From assembly GCF_036689815.1 (NCBI RefSeq), contig NZ_JBAHUR010000009.1, positions 10,718 to 74,717 on the forward strand: DNA of 64,000 bases, in the 5' to 3' direction. This document shows, piece after piece, positions 21,512 through 30,038 of the stretch. How positions within the stretch are numbered: the stretch's first letter is position 1; the number at the start of each line of letters is the position of its first letter. The notes under the pieces are model-generated. The model was not told where the DNA came from. It searched no databases and saw only the letters and a list, made by a program, of their open reading frames with translations. The stretch comes from Magnetovibrio sp. PR-2. GTDB lineage: Bacteria; Pseudomonadota; Alphaproteobacteria; Rhodospirillales; Magnetovibrionaceae. Made by a program: the position numbers and the translations under genes.

Positions 21512-22243
21512 GTGCTGACCGCCCTGTGGTCAACGCCTCTGTATGCCGACGTTCGTGCAAAAAACGAACTTGTCATCGCCACGCGTGATAAAGCCATAAC
21601 CAACCGCTTTGCAGAACTTGTTCTAAAAAAAGTATATGCCAGCCTGGGTATACCTGTGCGTTTCCAAGTCTACCCCGACGCCCGTTCTGTCATGGAGGCC
21701 AACAAAGGCCATGCTGACGGTGGAGCAGCGCGCTTATCTGTGGTATTGAACACGTATCAAAATTTACGGTTGGTTCCGGTGCCGCTGTTTTACTCAGAAC
21801 TTTCGGCGTTTGTTCGAAGCGACTATGCCCTGGACATCTCGGACTGGGAATCCCTTGGACAATACCGTCTGGCTACGGTTCAAGGTTTCAAACTCGTCCA
21901 AGACAAGCTTGCCGATTTTTCCCTACACACTTTTAGCACATCCCAAGAGGTCATCCAGCGCGTCGAGGCCAGCCGGATTGAGGTTGGTGTGCTCAACCGC
22001 TTTTTGGGACAATTGGCAGCCCAACGCCTGAACGCTAAATTCGTTAAAGATGTGAGCCCCCCACTGGAGCGGTTGCCCGTGTTTCATATGGTTCACAAAA
22101 ACCAAGAGCACCTGGTCCCCAAACTCACCGATGCTTTGCGCGACATGCAAGACCGGGGAGAGCTGCAATCTCTTTGGAACACTTTTGTGCAAGAACACTT
22201 AGCCAAAGCAAACGAAGCGAACCGCACACAAGAAACGGATTGA
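21512..22243 (+). CDS. Periplasmic binding protein-like (SBP family 3) protein, 5' end apparently disrupted
   Basis: The 243 residues from GTG 21512 match type II periplasmic binding proteins of the amino-acid-binding kind: ELVIATRDKA, FQVYPDARSVMEANKG, YRLATVQGFKLVQDKLADF and VEASRIEVGVLN. A cleavage site LYA-D lies at residues 11-13, but the hydrophobic leader starts upstream of the GTG. The same frame encodes IQIIVVLSLTVLTALW from 21482 onward, just after an in-frame TGA and with no ATG, GTG or TTG to start it. An ATG at 21459 in the next frame encodes MGKRACT, a suitable charged start. One missing base between 21462 and 21490 would explain this. No permease or ATPase gene is adjacent. It may be a pseudogene or may use a rare start. 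Confidence 0.7.
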   Translation: MLTALWSTPLYADVRAKNELVIATRDKAITNRFAELVLKKVYASLGIPVRFQVYPDARSVMEANKGHADGGAARLSVVLNTYQNLRLVPVPLFYSELSAFVRSDYALDISDWESLGQYRLATVQGFKLVQDKLADFSLHTFSTSQEVIQRVEASRIEVGVLNRFLGQLAAQRLNAKFVKDVSPPLERLPVFHMVHKNQEHLVPKLTDALRDMQDRGELQSLWNTFVQEHLAKANEANRTQETD

Positions 22244-22311
22244 GACCTAAGAGCAGACCCCATTCACGCCGTTTATAGTCTGACAAGCCATCGACACAGG
22301 AGAAAACCGCC

Positions 22312-23109
22312 ATGTCCCGTCAATGTCATGAAGTTGAATACAAACTGATCGGTGACGACATTCAAGTCGTCGAAGTCATTCTCGATCCCGGAGAAACAGT
22401 CATCGCCGAAGCCGGTGCCATGAACTACATGGAAGGCGGCATCCAGTTCGAAGCCAAAATGGGTGACGGCTCCAACCCCGACGCGGGTATGTTCGGCAAG
22501 CTTTTGGAAGTGGGCAAACGCGCCATCACGGGCGAAAGCATTTTCATGACCCACTTCACCCACACAGGAGCGGGAAAATCCCGTGTTGCCTTCGCAGCCC
22601 CCTACCCCGGTAAAATCAAAGCTGTCGATATGGCCGCTATTGGTGGCGAGCTGATCTGCCAAAAAGATGCCTTTTTGTGTGCGGCGTTGGGCACGAAGGT
22701 GGACATCGCGTTCAGCAAACGCCTTGGCGCAGGCTTCTTTGGTGGAGAAGGATTTATTCTGCAACGCTTAAGCGGCGACGGTTTAGCCTTTTTCCATGCG
22801 GGCGGCACCATCATTGAAAAGGAACTCAACGGTGAGACTTTACGGGTCGACACAGGCTGTATCGCTGCCTTTACCTCCGGCATTGATTACGACATTCAAC
22901 GCGCGGGCAACCTGAAGTCCATGTTCTTTGGCGGCGAAGGTTTGTTCCTCGCCACGCTCAGCGGGCACGGCAAGGTCTATTTGCAAAGCCTGCCGTTTTC
23001 CCGCCTGGCCGACCGCGTTTTGGCCATGGCTCCATCCATTGGGGGCAGCGACAAAGGCGAAGGCTCGGTCCTGGGCGGTGTCGGTCGTCTCTTGGATGGC
23101 GACAACTAG
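22312..23109 (+). CDS. TIGR00266/AIM24 family protein
   Basis: The 265-residue soluble protein matches the AIM24/TIGR00266 beta-barrel family: [21 protein letters not shown] near residue 35, [13 protein letters not shown] near 145 and [21 protein letters not shown] near 220. In mitochondria the related AIM24 affects inner-membrane organisation; the bacterial role is unknown. ACAGGAG precedes ATG 22312. It lies 68 bases after the binding-protein gene and is followed by a hairpin that may terminate transcription. Confidence 0.9.
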   Translation: MSRQCHEVEYKLIGDDIQVVEVILDPGETVIAEAGAMNYMEGGIQFEAKMGDGSNPDAGMFGKLLEVGKRAITGESIFMTHFTHTGAGKSRVAFAAPYPGKIKAVDMAAIGGELICQKDAFLCAALGTKVDIAFSKRLGAGFFGGEGFILQRLSGDGLAFFHAGGTIIEKELNGETLRVDTGCIAAFTSGIDYDIQRAGNLKSMFFGGEGLFLATLSGHGKVYLQSLPFSRLADRVLAMAPSIGGSDKGEGSVLGGVGRLLDGDN

Positions 23110-23136
23110 AGGCAAAACCTTCCTAAACAACCGATA

Positions 23137-23167
23137 AGGCACGCTGAGATTTCCCAGTGTGCCTTTC
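23137..23167 (+). terminator. Terminator-like hairpin after the AIM24-family gene
   Basis: AGGCACGCTG (23137-23146) pairs with CAGTGTGCCT (23155-23164) through ten pairs including one G-U, around an 8-base loop, and is followed by only TTT. The stem is good but the T-tract is short, so termination may be inefficient and allow read-through into the PsiE gene. Confidence 0.5.
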
Positions 23168-23264
23168 GAGCCATGCAGAACGGCAATACCCTCCCTTGCC
23201 AAAGGACAATTCACTTCTGCGACCACAGCGCTTATGATGGGCTCTTCAGTAATGGAGTAGATGA

Positions 23265-23687
23265 ATGTTAGACCCTGTCGATAAAGCCGCCGCGTCGGCC
23301 ATTCACATCGCCGAAAAAATCGGCCTGTTCTTGATCGCGATCGCGACCATCATCGCCATCGGCCAGGAAGTCGAGGTTATGATCAGCATCAAGACGGTGC
23401 GTCTAGCGGATCTTCTGTTGCTGTTCATCTATCTGGAAGTGCTCACCATGGTGTCGAGCTACTTAAAATCCGGAGCCATGCCCATCCGCATGCCGCTCTA
23501 CATCGCCATGGTCGCCTTGGCGCGTTACATCGTGCTGGACGTCAAGGGGATGGAGAACTGGGAACTGATTGCTGTCACCAGCGGCATCTTAATCATCTCA
23601 CTGGCCGTCTTGGTGCACCGTTTCGGCCATGTGACATACCCCTACCCAGGGGCCAGCGTCAAAGATGACGAAATAGACGTCAAATAG
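23265..23687 (+). CDS. PsiE family (phosphate-starvation-inducible) membrane protein
   Basis: The 140-residue protein has four hydrophobic segments (about residues 18-38, 46-64, 76-93 and 100-119) and the PsiE pattern around LADLLLLFIYLEVLTMVSSYLKSG and MPLYIAMVALARYIVLDVKG (given here in part). PsiE of E. coli is controlled by PhoB and Crp, but its activity is unknown. GGAG lies eight bases before ATG 23265. No Pho box was recognised in the 150 bases upstream. It is convergent with the diguanylate cyclase gene, with only two bases between the ends. Confidence 0.88.
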   Translation: MLDPVDKAAASAIHIAEKIGLFLIAIATIIAIGQEVEVMISIKTVRLADLLLLFIYLEVLTMVSSYLKSGAMPIRMPLYIAMVALARYIVLDVKGMENWELIAVTSGILIISLAVLVHRFGHVTYPYPGASVKDDEIDVK

Positions 23688-23689
23688 AC

Positions 23690-24898
23690 CTACTCGGCAG
23701 CAACCGGAACCGGGCCTGACACCACACGATCGCGACCTTTTTCCTTGGCTTGGTAGAGGTTTGCATCCGCGTGTTCGAAGACATCTGCAAGATCATCGCC
23801 TGGACGCGGCACAATGGTGGCCACGCCGACACTAATGGTGATGTGATCGGCCGCACTGGAATGTTCGTGCAGGATGTTTTTAGCCGCGACCGCTTCGCGC
23901 AGTTTTTCCGCAATCTCGTCAGCACGTTCATTGGGCGTATCGGGTAAGATGCAAGAAAACTCTTCACCGCCATAGCGCGCCAACAAATCGGTCGAGCGCA
24001 CAATGACATCAGCCATGGCCTGTGCCACTTGGATCAAGCAATCATCGCCAGCGCCGTGACCGTAGGAATCGTTGTAGTTTTTGAAGTGGTCGATGTCCAT
24101 CAAGATGATCGACAAGGGTGTGGATGAGCGCATCGCGCGAGACCACTCCATTTCCATAAAGTCGTCCAACATACGCCGATTGGCAATGCCCGTCAGGCCG
24201 TCCGTCGTCGACAGCTCAGCCAGTTCGTCACGGTGCTTGCGCAAACGCCGGGTATTGCGGGCTTCACGCAAAGTCACCAACATACCAATCAACGCCGCAA
24301 GGGCCACCGCCGCGCCGCTCAAAAACAGCATGTTTTTCTGGGTTTTGGCTATGTCCCTAGCTGCGGATTCGGCTTCGCGGGCAGAAGCGGCTTCAACAAC
24401 CGTTATGAAGCGGTTTATTTCTTCGATAACGGCAGATTGTCCATCCAGGGCGACGCGCATTTGGTTGAGCGCTGACTCGTTGTCGCCACCATCCACAACC
24501 AAATCCATAGCAGCATCGATAACCGGACGGGCCTGCGAGACGCGCCCAATGAGAATATCCATCGCCACTTTCTCTGGCGGCGTCATGCGCAACTCGACGA
24601 GCTTTTCTCGCGCCTGCAAAAAGTTTAGAGCCTTGGAATTGTAGAGTTCGCGCTGTTCATCGCGGTCGAAAAAGTCATCCATGGTGGTGGCGAACGTCAG
24701 GTGAAAGGAGCGTTCGCGCACTGCTTCGCGCAGCAAAAAGGCTGCACGGACTTTCTCCCGGAACAAGGCATCGCGTTGCCATGCACCACGGGTCTGATCC
24801 AAGTGTTCAAAACCGATATAGATACTGCCCATCATGCAGGCCAGTATGGCACCAAAGCCTATGCCTAAACCGACTGTGGTCTGACGAAATATCCTCAC
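23690..24898 (-). CDS. Membrane-bound diguanylate cyclase
   Basis: The 402-residue protein has two membrane segments (about residues 9-29 and 195-213) flanking an all-helical extracytoplasmic sensor. A GGDEF domain follows at about 235-395. The active-site motif GGEEF is intact near residue 310 (RYGGEEFSCILPD), so c-di-GMP synthesis is expected. The sensor carries RERSFHLTFATTMDDFFDRD at residues 61-80 and DAAMDLVV further on. The same motif recurs at the same residue positions in the histidine kinase encoded next upstream on this strand. The start is GTG 24898 with GGGGGGAG before it. The 120-base gap to the kinase stop leaves room for its own promoter. Confidence 0.95.
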   Translation of the reverse strand: MRIFRQTTVGLGIGFGAILACMMGSIYIGFEHLDQTRGAWQRDALFREKVRAAFLLREAVRERSFHLTFATTMDDFFDRDEQRELYNSKALNFLQAREKLVELRMTPPEKVAMDILIGRVSQARPVIDAAMDLVVDGGDNESALNQMRVALDGQSAVIEEINRFITVVEAASAREAESAARDIAKTQKNMLFLSGAAVALAALIGMLVTLREARNTRRLRKHRDELAELSTTDGLTGIANRRMLDDFMEMEWSRAMRSSTPLSIILMDIDHFKNYNDSYGHGAGDDCLIQVAQAMADVIVRSTDLLARYGGEEFSCILPDTPNERADEIAEKLREAVAAKNILHEHSSAADHITISVGVATIVPRPGDDLADVFEHADANLYQAKEKGRDRVVSGPVPVAAE

Positions 24899-25018
24899 GC
24901 TCCCCCCCTAGGAAGTGTATGGCGCCTCATGTCTTCTTTCATTGTGTTTGTGTATTTAATCAGCCGATCACCACAAAGTCGAGCTTCTTCACACAAAAAG
25001 TCAACTTAAGGTCAATTT

Positions 25019-27334
25019 TCAGCGCCAAAGAACCCGGTCTGATGGCAGCGTCATAATGGCCCGGGTCCCGGCACCCAGATTGCTTTCCAGGTTCAAGGTG
25101 CCGCCGTGCTTTTCGACCAATTTACGGCTGAGCGGCAACCCCAGACCGACCCCATCATATTTGCGCGATAGGGACGTATCCACCTGGCCAAACATGGAAA
25201 AGACCTTTTCGATATCTTTGGAATCAATGCCTATACCTTCGTCGATAACGCTAATGCACAAATCCTCCCCTGGCTGGCACGTGGCCTGGATCTGGATGGT
25301 GCCCCCTTTTTCGGTGAACTTGATGCCATTGTGCAATAGATTCAGCAGCACCTGCTTGATCCGGCGCTGATCGGCTGTGACGGATGGGAGGTTCACGGAT
25401 TCCTCAAACTTCACCACATTGCCATGTTCATCCGCACGGCCTTGCACCAACGCCACACATTCATTAATCATGTCTTGGACGGGGAAAGCGTCTTCGTGCA
25501 AGGGGAACTCATCCGTTTCTATGCGCGAAACGTCTAAGATGTCATTGATCAAGCCATAGAGATGGCGACCCGAGCCGGAAATGTATCCCAGGTATTCCAA
25601 ATACCGGTCTTCACCCACGGGGCCGTAAGTTTCACTTTCCATCATTTCGGAATAGCCAATAATGGCATTAAGCGGCGTGCGAAGCTCATGAGACATATTC
25701 GCCAAAAACTCTGTTTTTGTGCGATTGGCCTGCTCCGCACGATCTTTGGCTTCTCGAAGCTCGTCTTCTTTATAATGACGGCGGATAACCCCCGCCAAGG
25801 CATCGGCCACGGACCACACCAAACGGTGCTCATGTTCGTTCACTTTATGCCCGTGGGGAATATAGAGATTCAACACACCCAACGTTTCTTCTGCATACTT
25901 AATAGGGACACAAAAGTGTCCGTGCTCCTGCATCCCAGCCGGGTGATGGGTGTGGTCATCATCGACACAGCTTTTTTCGATGGCCTCGCTGCGTTCCGCG
26001 ACTTTACCGCACAAGCACGCACCATAATCAATGTTGCCACACATCGCACGCAGTTCATCGGAAAGGTTGGATTGCGCACGCATTTCCAAAGTTTGATTTT
26101 CCTGATCGGTCAAAAAAACGCACCCCTTGCCTTGCAAATCCAAATTATGCCGATCCAAAATCAGCTCCAAGGCCTGCTGTAAAATGTAGTCGAGATCATC
26201 CGACGTCAGCGACAAGCGCAAGATGGAGGCAACAATGCCGTTATCATCGGCGAGTATGCGCGCTTCGTCCTCGGCACGTTTTTGTACGGACAGATCACTG
26301 ATCACGCCAACGAATTTGGTCTCGCCTGAAATCTGCATGCGGTTCAAGCCAAGCCAGATGGGGAAGCTTTCACCGTCTTTGCGCAACCCCACGAGCTCAC
26401 GCCCGCCCCCCATAATGCCCGCCGGTCCACCTGCGTTGTACTTGTTCAAATATCCATCATGACGCCGCGCATCGCTTTCCGGCATCAACATATTCACACT
26501 TTCGCCGATAACCTCGTGCGCGGCATAACCAAATATCTTTTGTGAAGCTGGGTTAAAGGCTTCGATCCGCCCTCTGTTATCCGTGGTCACGATGCTGTCG
26601 GCGGCGGTTTCAAAAATGGTACGAAAGTGCGTTTCGCGTTCCGCCAACATCGAAGTGCGTTCTTCCACCCGCCGTTCCAACTCTTTGGTGTGTGCCAACT
26701 CCCGGCGCACAACAAACGTCCCGATCAACAAGGACAACAGAAACAAGAACCCTCCCAAAACCGGAATGGTATGCATTTCGTTAGACCGGGCTTTGTGCAA
26801 TTCAGAAAGCTTTTGATTGGTTTCGCTTTCCACCACTTTGACAAAATGATTGAGCGCCTTGTGCACCATTTCATAGTGATTGAGGGCATCACTGATTTGC
26901 GCCTGCACATGCAAGCCCCACTGCTCTTCCACGGCGATATCCATCGCCGCTTCAACGGTCGGCTGGGTATCGCGCACGCTGGCAAGAATGGCTTCGAAGG
27001 CTTCTTTTTCACGCACGCTTAAAGCGTTGAGGTTGATCAGGTTTTGCGCATTGATGAAATTGACGGCCTCGGCATCCATTTTCAGGCGAATTTCGTCCCG
27101 ATCGAAATAGTCGTCCAAGGTCGTGGCACGAAACAGACTGTATGTCCGCTTTTCCGCCGCATCGCGCATTTTGTAGGCCGCGAAATTCTTGTTCAATAAA
27201 TCCGCGCGCAGCTGGTCTTCCGCGATCATGTTGTTGATGAGAATGAAGAACATCAACAGCAAGCTCGCCATGCCCAACAGGGTCACAGCGAAACCGACAA
27301 TCAGAAGCTTCGTACTCTTTAATCTCTCGATCAT
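25019..27334 (-). CDS. Membrane sensor histidine kinase (sensor-PAS-GAF-HisKA-HATPase)
   Basis: The protein is 771 residues from ATG 27334; an in-frame GTG at 27349 would add five. Two membrane segments (about 11-35 and 190-212) enclose a helical sensor containing [18 protein letters not shown] (residues 63-80). After that come a PAS domain (about 230-350, [20 protein letters not shown]), a GAF domain (about 370-510, with KGCVFLTD and Cys residues in GACLCGKV), HisKA with the phosphorylated H549 in [14 protein letters not shown], and a HATPase_c domain (N-box [32 protein letters not shown]). There is no receiver domain and no adjacent response regulator, so it is an orphan kinase. Its cytoplasmic PAS and GAF domains offer further input sites. 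Confidence 0.95.
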   Translation of the reverse strand: MIERLKSTKLLIVGFAVTLLGMASLLLMFFILINNMIAEDQLRADLLNKNFAAYKMRDAAEKRTYSLFRATTLDDYFDRDEIRLKMDAEAVNFINAQNLINLNALSVREKEAFEAILASVRDTQPTVEAAMDIAVEEQWGLHVQAQISDALNHYEMVHKALNHFVKVVESETNQKLSELHKARSNEMHTIPVLGGFLFLLSLLIGTFVVRRELAHTKELERRVEERTSMLAERETHFRTIFETAADSIVTTDNRGRIEAFNPASQKIFGYAAHEVIGESVNMLMPESDARRHDGYLNKYNAGGPAGIMGGGRELVGLRKDGESFPIWLGLNRMQISGETKFVGVISDLSVQKRAEDEARILADDNGIVASILRLSLTSDDLDYILQQALELILDRHNLDLQGKGCVFLTDQENQTLEMRAQSNLSDELRAMCGNIDYGACLCGKVAERSEAIEKSCVDDDHTHHPAGMQEHGHFCVPIKYAEETLGVLNLYIPHGHKVNEHEHRLVWSVADALAGVIRRHYKEDELREAKDRAEQANRTKTEFLANMSHELRTPLNAIIGYSEMMESETYGPVGEDRYLEYLGYISGSGRHLYGLINDILDVSRIETDEFPLHEDAFPVQDMINECVALVQGRADEHGNVVKFEESVNLPSVTADQRRIKQVLLNLLHNGIKFTEKGGTIQIQATCQPGEDLCISVIDEGIGIDSKDIEKVFSMFGQVDTSLSRKYDGVGLGLPLSRKLVEKHGGTLNLESNLGAGTRAIMTLPSDRVLWR

Positions 27335-27658
27335 ATCCGTTCGTTGCACACTTTATTTTGTTTATGCCTCATGCCCCTCACGCAAGTAGGAGGCTTTGCG
27401 CATGCAAACGTGATCGTTTAGGGGAATGTTTTCCCTCTAGAACCACTCATCAAACAAAACCTTACGTCTGAAACGTATAATTATCAAATGATAGTTTTAA
27501 CAATTACAAAGTTTACAAAAAAAATTAATTCAAACTTTGAGTGTTATTGTAGTCATTTCACGAATTGCATATGTGCATCCTCTTAGAGGCCCGTTTGCCA
27601 TCTTGAATGAAGGTGATAGGATCGCGCAGTTCCAACCGTATGCAGTTCATTCCTTTTC
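27335..27658. promoter_or_regulatory. AT-rich divergent intergenic region with inverted repeat
   Basis: These 324 bases separate the leftward histidine kinase gene from the rightward glycosyltransferase gene and should hold both promoters. The stretch 27470-27550 is very AT-rich. It contains a perfect 8-bp inverted repeat, caaagttt (27507-27514) and aaactttg (27532-27539), separated by 17 mostly A bases, which may be an operator or a bent upstream element. No gene is evident. Confidence 0.45.
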
Positions 27659-29200
27659 ATGACCAAAGCCCTTTCCCTCTTGCAAAAGCCCTTAGCTGTT
27701 CACGGCTTGGTATTCGCTATCGTCTGCGCCTATGCCTTGATCCGCCTGACGTTGATGAGTGCATTGGGGGGGGATGAAGCCGAACAGGTCCTGTTTGCCC
27801 AAGCGCTCACCTGGGGCTACGACGTCACGAATCCGCCGCTCTACACTTGGATGTTGAGCGGCATATTCGTCGTGTTGGGTAAAAGTGCTGCGGTCTTGAT
27901 GGCGGTGAAACTGACGGTCGTCGGTTTGCTCTACATCACACTCTACCACGCGGCGCGCATGTGCTTGGGTCCGGGGCGTGAACTTGACTGGGCCCTCGTC
28001 GGCTTATCTCCGGTCTTACTGTTCGTTGTCGCCTGGCATGCCATCTTTAGCTACAGCCACAGCCTGCTCAATGGCGTCTTTGTCGTGGTGACGTTCATGG
28101 TGTTGCTCAAAATCGCCACGCAGGCGCAGTGGCGTTGGTATGCCTTGCTGGGCTTGGTGGCCGGGTTAGGCGTGCTGACGAAGTATTCCTATGTGATGTT
28201 CTTAATCGCCGTCCTAGTGGCCGGCGTAACGCTCCCGGCGATCCGTGCACGGTTGTTCAACGCCAAGATTTTCCTGAGCCTTATCATTGCCCTCACCATC
28301 ATCACACCGCATGGATTGTGGCTGCTGGATGCGTCCAAGCAGATGGAAGACGCCGTTGTCTATAAACTGCAGATGGACCAAGACTTGAGCTACGTCCAAG
28401 GCGTCGCCAAGGGGCTTTGGAACTTGATCCGCGCTTCGTTTGCGTTCCTCTCTCCGCTGTGGCTGGTGTTGCTGTTGGTGTTCCCGGCTTTTGTGAAACG
28501 GCCTGCAGACTGCGACGCCCTCCCCTTCTCATTCGTCGAACAACTTTTGCGCCGCACGTTTTTGATTGTCGTGGCTTTGATGATTTTGATGGTTCTGGGT
28601 GGCGCAACCCAGTTCCGCCCGAACTACCTGTTCTTGCTGATCTTGCTGCCGCTTTGGGTGTTTGTGCGCTTACCCGTTGAAGCGAACCCCAACACACGGC
28701 GCAAAGTGTACGCGGGCATCGTCATGGCTGGATGTGCGGCGTCCGTCTTGGGATTGGCCGTCAAAGCCGTCACAGATCCAATGAACTGCACCAAGTGCCA
28801 ACACCTGATGGACTACGCCACAATTGCCGAGGAACTGCGCGCGCGCGGTTTTGAAGGCGGATCCATATTGGCGCACTGGTATCCCAACCCGCTGCCGGGA
28901 AATCTAGGCTTAGAGTTTGAAGAGGCCCGAATTGTGTCCACCAAATTCCCAACCTTAACCCCGCCCTTAGCAAAGAATGCGGATGGGCAGTGTCTGCTCA
29001 TTGCCATCTCGGCCAACCAAGGCGGCTCGGATATGGCGAATTTGTCTGCGCGTGCAAAAGAAGCCTTCAACCTCGACATTGCCCGCGACTATCCCTTGCA
29101 AAGCTTCACCGTCCCCTACGAACGTATGTCTGGACATTCGGTCCAAATTGACTATGTCTTGCTGAACGCAAATGAACACGATCTGGCCGATTGCCGATGA
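27659..29200 (+). CDS. GT39/ArnT-like membrane glycosyltransferase
   Basis: This 513-residue integral membrane protein has about ten hydrophobic segments and the GT-C architecture of the PMT_2 (glycosyltransferase 39) group. The first large periplasmic loop carries the acidic motif LGGDEAEQVLFAQAL (about residues 37-51), followed by TNPPLYTWML, matching the catalytic loop of enzymes that use polyprenyl-phosphate sugars. The C-terminal domain (about 370-513) is soluble and probably periplasmic. It would transfer a sugar to lipid A, another glycolipid or a protein; the acceptor is unknown. It stands alone, divergent from the histidine kinase gene. Confidence 0.88.
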   Translation: MTKALSLLQKPLAVHGLVFAIVCAYALIRLTLMSALGGDEAEQVLFAQALTWGYDVTNPPLYTWMLSGIFVVLGKSAAVLMAVKLTVVGLLYITLYHAARMCLGPGRELDWALVGLSPVLLFVVAWHAIFSYSHSLLNGVFVVVTFMVLLKIATQAQWRWYALLGLVAGLGVLTKYSYVMFLIAVLVAGVTLPAIRARLFNAKIFLSLIIALTIITPHGLWLLDASKQMEDAVVYKLQMDQDLSYVQGVAKGLWNLIRASFAFLSPLWLVLLLVFPAFVKRPADCDALPFSFVEQLLRRTFLIVVALMILMVLGGATQFRPNYLFLLILLPLWVFVRLPVEANPNTRRKVYAGIVMAGCAASVLGLAVKAVTDPMNCTKCQHLMDYATIAEELRARGFEGGSILAHWYPNPLPGNLGLEFEEARIVSTKFPTLTPPLAKNADGQCLLIAISANQGGSDMANLSARAKEAFNLDIARDYPLQSFTVPYERMSGHSVQIDYVLLNANEHDLADCR

Positions 29201-29230
29201 TCAAAACACCCCAATTAAAGGAGCCCCTCT

Positions 29231-29551
29231 ATGTCCGATAAAGTTTCCGCCTCTCACATCCTGCTGATGTATGCAGGGTCCATGCGGTCCACCGCCACCC
29301 GTTCCAAAGAAGAGGCCCAGGAACAAATCGCCGCTTTGAAAGCGGACATCGACGGCGGCGCCGACTTCGCTGACTTGGCGAAAGAACACTCCGACTGTCC
29401 GTCGGGCAACGACGGCGGCTCTCTGGGTACCTTTGGCAAAGGCCAAATGGTCAAAGAATTCGAAGACTCCGCCTTTTCCATGGACGTGGGCGAAACCAGC
29501 GATGTGGTTGAAACCGATTTCGGCTATCACCTGATCCAGCGCACGGGCTAA
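29231..29551 (+). CDS. Parvulin-type peptidyl-prolyl isomerase (cytoplasmic)
   Basis: The 106-residue protein is a bare rotamase (PpiC/parvulin) domain: KVSASHILLMY at the N-terminus, ADFADLAKEHSDCPSGNDGG and GSLGTFGKGQMVKEFEDSAF in the middle, and TDFGYHLIQRTG at the C-terminus. It lacks a signal peptide and the chaperone arms of SurA or PrsA, so it acts in the cytoplasm. AAAGGAG precedes ATG 29231. It follows the glycosyltransferase gene by 30 bases and may be co-transcribed with it; a strong terminator follows. Confidence 0.96.
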   Translation: MSDKVSASHILLMYAGSMRSTATRSKEEAQEQIAALKADIDGGADFADLAKEHSDCPSGNDGGSLGTFGKGQMVKEFEDSAFSMDVGETSDVVETDFGYHLIQRTG

Positions 29552-29577
29552 TCCAGCTCCACGCTTCACAAAATCAA

Positions 29578-29614
29578 AACCCCGCCGTCTTCCTGAGATG
29601 GCGGGGTTGTTTTT
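29578..29614 (+). terminator. Rho-independent terminator after the parvulin gene
   Basis: AACCCCGCC (29578-29586) pairs with GGCGGGGTT (29600-29608), extended by GTCT/AGAT with one G-U pair around a TCCTG loop. A GTTTTTG T-run follows. Confidence 0.92.
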
Positions 29615-29756
29615 GTCGGGCGTCCAACAAAATGCCTGAGTAATCCTAATATCATATGGCTGCGGCGCAGAGAATCCGATATACGAGGTTGGACATTACG
29701 TCAGAGTGCCCAACACTCATAATCAATGCTTAAAAACCCAGGACTGAGCTCCCGCC

Positions 29757-29942
29757 ATGCAGGACTACGAACGTCTTAATTTGATCCGCGCGCAAGCCAG
29801 AATCGCCAAGCAGGCTTTGCGTGGCGTGCCCAAAGACGCGGCAGCTCCTCTGGTCGAAAATCTGGAACAAGCCGTCTTGGCCATAGAGGCCATTGCGTTG
29901 CTGTCCGACGAAGACTTCCACTCCAAAGACACCGCCGCTTAA
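29757..29942 (+). CDS. Small helical protein, function unknown
   Basis: This 61-residue soluble protein is predicted to be helical from the pattern LIRAQARIAKQALRG and VENLEQAVLAIEAIALLSD. It has no Cys and no signal peptide. It precedes the ABC exporter gene by 96 bases, and its base composition agrees with the surrounding coding DNA. The start codon ATG 29757 lacks a strong Shine-Dalgarno, so the call rests on the open frame and codon use. I do not recognise a family. Confidence 0.6.
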   Translation: MQDYERLNLIRAQARIAKQALRGVPKDAAAPLVENLEQAVLAIEAIALLSDEDFHSKDTAA

Positions 29943-30038
29943 GCGCATCTTTTTTGCGGCCCGGATATGGCGTAAGCACTTCAACGCGCTTATGATCAAA
30001 GCCAACAGCAAGACAGCATTCCCCATGAGAGGGCCCCA

